A stretch of 64,000 bases of DNA from Companilactobacillus alimentarius DSM 20249. GTDB taxonomy: Bacteria; Bacillota; Bacilli; Lactobacillales; Lactobacillaceae. Every line of letters starts with the position of its first letter. The stretch's first letter is position 1. This document shows, in pieces, positions 63,723 through 64,000 of the stretch. The translations under genes and the position numbers were made by a program. The notes under the pieces are model-generated. The model ran no database searches. It was not told the origin of the DNA and saw only the letters and a list, made by a program, of their open reading frames with translations. The DNA is taken from positions 1,984,001 through 2,048,000 of the forward strand of contig NZ_CP018867.1 of assembly GCF_002849895.1 (NCBI RefSeq), written 5' to 3'.

Positions 63723-64000
63723 TTGAAAATGGGGCAAAAAAATTGGGGTAAATTGATTATTGCTTTAGGCTTGTCACTTTCTATTTTGGGAACTAGTACC
63801 ACAGTTCATGCTCAAACTAGTGCAGCTTCCTTAGGTGATGAGATGGAATCTTCTACCTCGGAAGTGAAGTATTCAGGAATTGACGGAACTTGTCAGTGGT
63901 ATATTTCAGATGATGACACGCTTCATATCGAAAGTGGAACGTTACAAGCAGGTTCATTGGGGAAGTCCTTAACTTCAAACGAAAATGAATATCCTAATGT
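63723..64000 (+). CDS. Secreted surface protein, N-terminal part (cut by window end)
   Basis: The frame opens at TTG 63723, nine bases after AAGGGGG; an ATG two codons later is the alternative. A signal peptide is clear (NWGKLIIALGLSLSILG, then TTVHAQT with a likely cleavage after Ala). The mature start is Ser/Thr-rich, followed by GTCQWYISDDDTLHIESGTL, which resembles the repeats preceding BspA-type leucine-rich repeats in LAB surface proteins. The C-terminal anchor is outside the window, so the type of attachment is unknown. Confidence 0.72.
   Translation, partial: MKMGQKNWGKLIIALGLSLSILGTSTTVHAQTSAASLGDEMESSTSEVKYSGIDGTCQWYISDDDTLHIESGTLQAGSLGKSLTSNENEYPN

Overview
The window is AT-rich chromosomal DNA from a low-GC Gram-positive lactic acid bacterium of the family Lactobacillaceae. 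The evidence is a single-subunit phosphoketolase, OppDFBCA, several cellobiose-type PTS permeases paired with GH1 enzymes, C69 dipeptidases, a cholylglycine hydrolase, and strong AGGAGG-type ribosome binding sites. A Companilactobacillus-like genome is my best guess, but no single marker proves the genus. I see no tRNA, rRNA, CRISPR array or prophage.

Layout. 1-2.8 kb: a release-factor-like protein, a hexapeptide acetyltransferase, an NAD(P)-binding protein and a flavodoxin. 2.9-8.9 kb: a complete oligopeptide importer operon (oppD-F-B-C-A, minus strand) with a clear promoter. 8.9-10.6 kb: a gene-poor stretch rich in palindromes, with small HTH genes and a candidate small RNA. 10.9-20.8 kb: sugar utilisation (GH65 phosphorylase, SDR, RpiR regulator, PTS EIIC, 6-phospho-beta-glucosidase, ROK kinase, and a beta-glucuronidase broken by a one-base frameshift). 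20.9-21.1 kb: a PTS EIIC relic. 22-30.3 kb: two convergent operons that split one SsuABC-type importer, each with its own acyl-CoA ligase; a SecB-like gene and an HTH-membrane gene lie between them.

30.4-36.2 kb: two near-identical 1524-bp IS3-family (IS150-group) elements flank a two-component system and a Fur-family regulator. 36.3-41.6 kb: metal homeostasis (Zn/Mn ABC importer, ArsC, a second Fur-family regulator, two VIT1/CCC1-type transporters, a CsoR/CstR-like repressor). 41.8-45 kb: thioredoxin, small unknowns, isochorismatase-like hydrolase, LCP protein. 45.1-48.8 kb: GntR regulator, GH1 and PTS EIIC. 48.9-51.8 kb: tandem C69 dipeptidases. 52-56.6 kb: ClbS/DfsB-like protein, SLC13-like permease, two tiny membrane proteins, Dyp peroxidase, cholylglycine hydrolase. 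56.8-60 kb: GntR regulator and phosphoketolase sharing an operator. 60.1-62.9 kb: a P-type Ca2+-ATPase that seems to start at CTG. The window ends inside a secreted surface-protein gene.

The most unusual structural observation is that both IS copies sit in the loop of a rho-independent terminator hairpin, with 3-bp target duplications (GAA and TAA). Shorter sequences resembling one IS end occur as terminator-like hairpins elsewhere. The most unusual gene content is the split transporter and dual acyl-CoA ligase locus. Beta-glucoside uptake appears to be under both dedicated regulators (RpiR, GntR) and CcpA, judging by cre-like sites.
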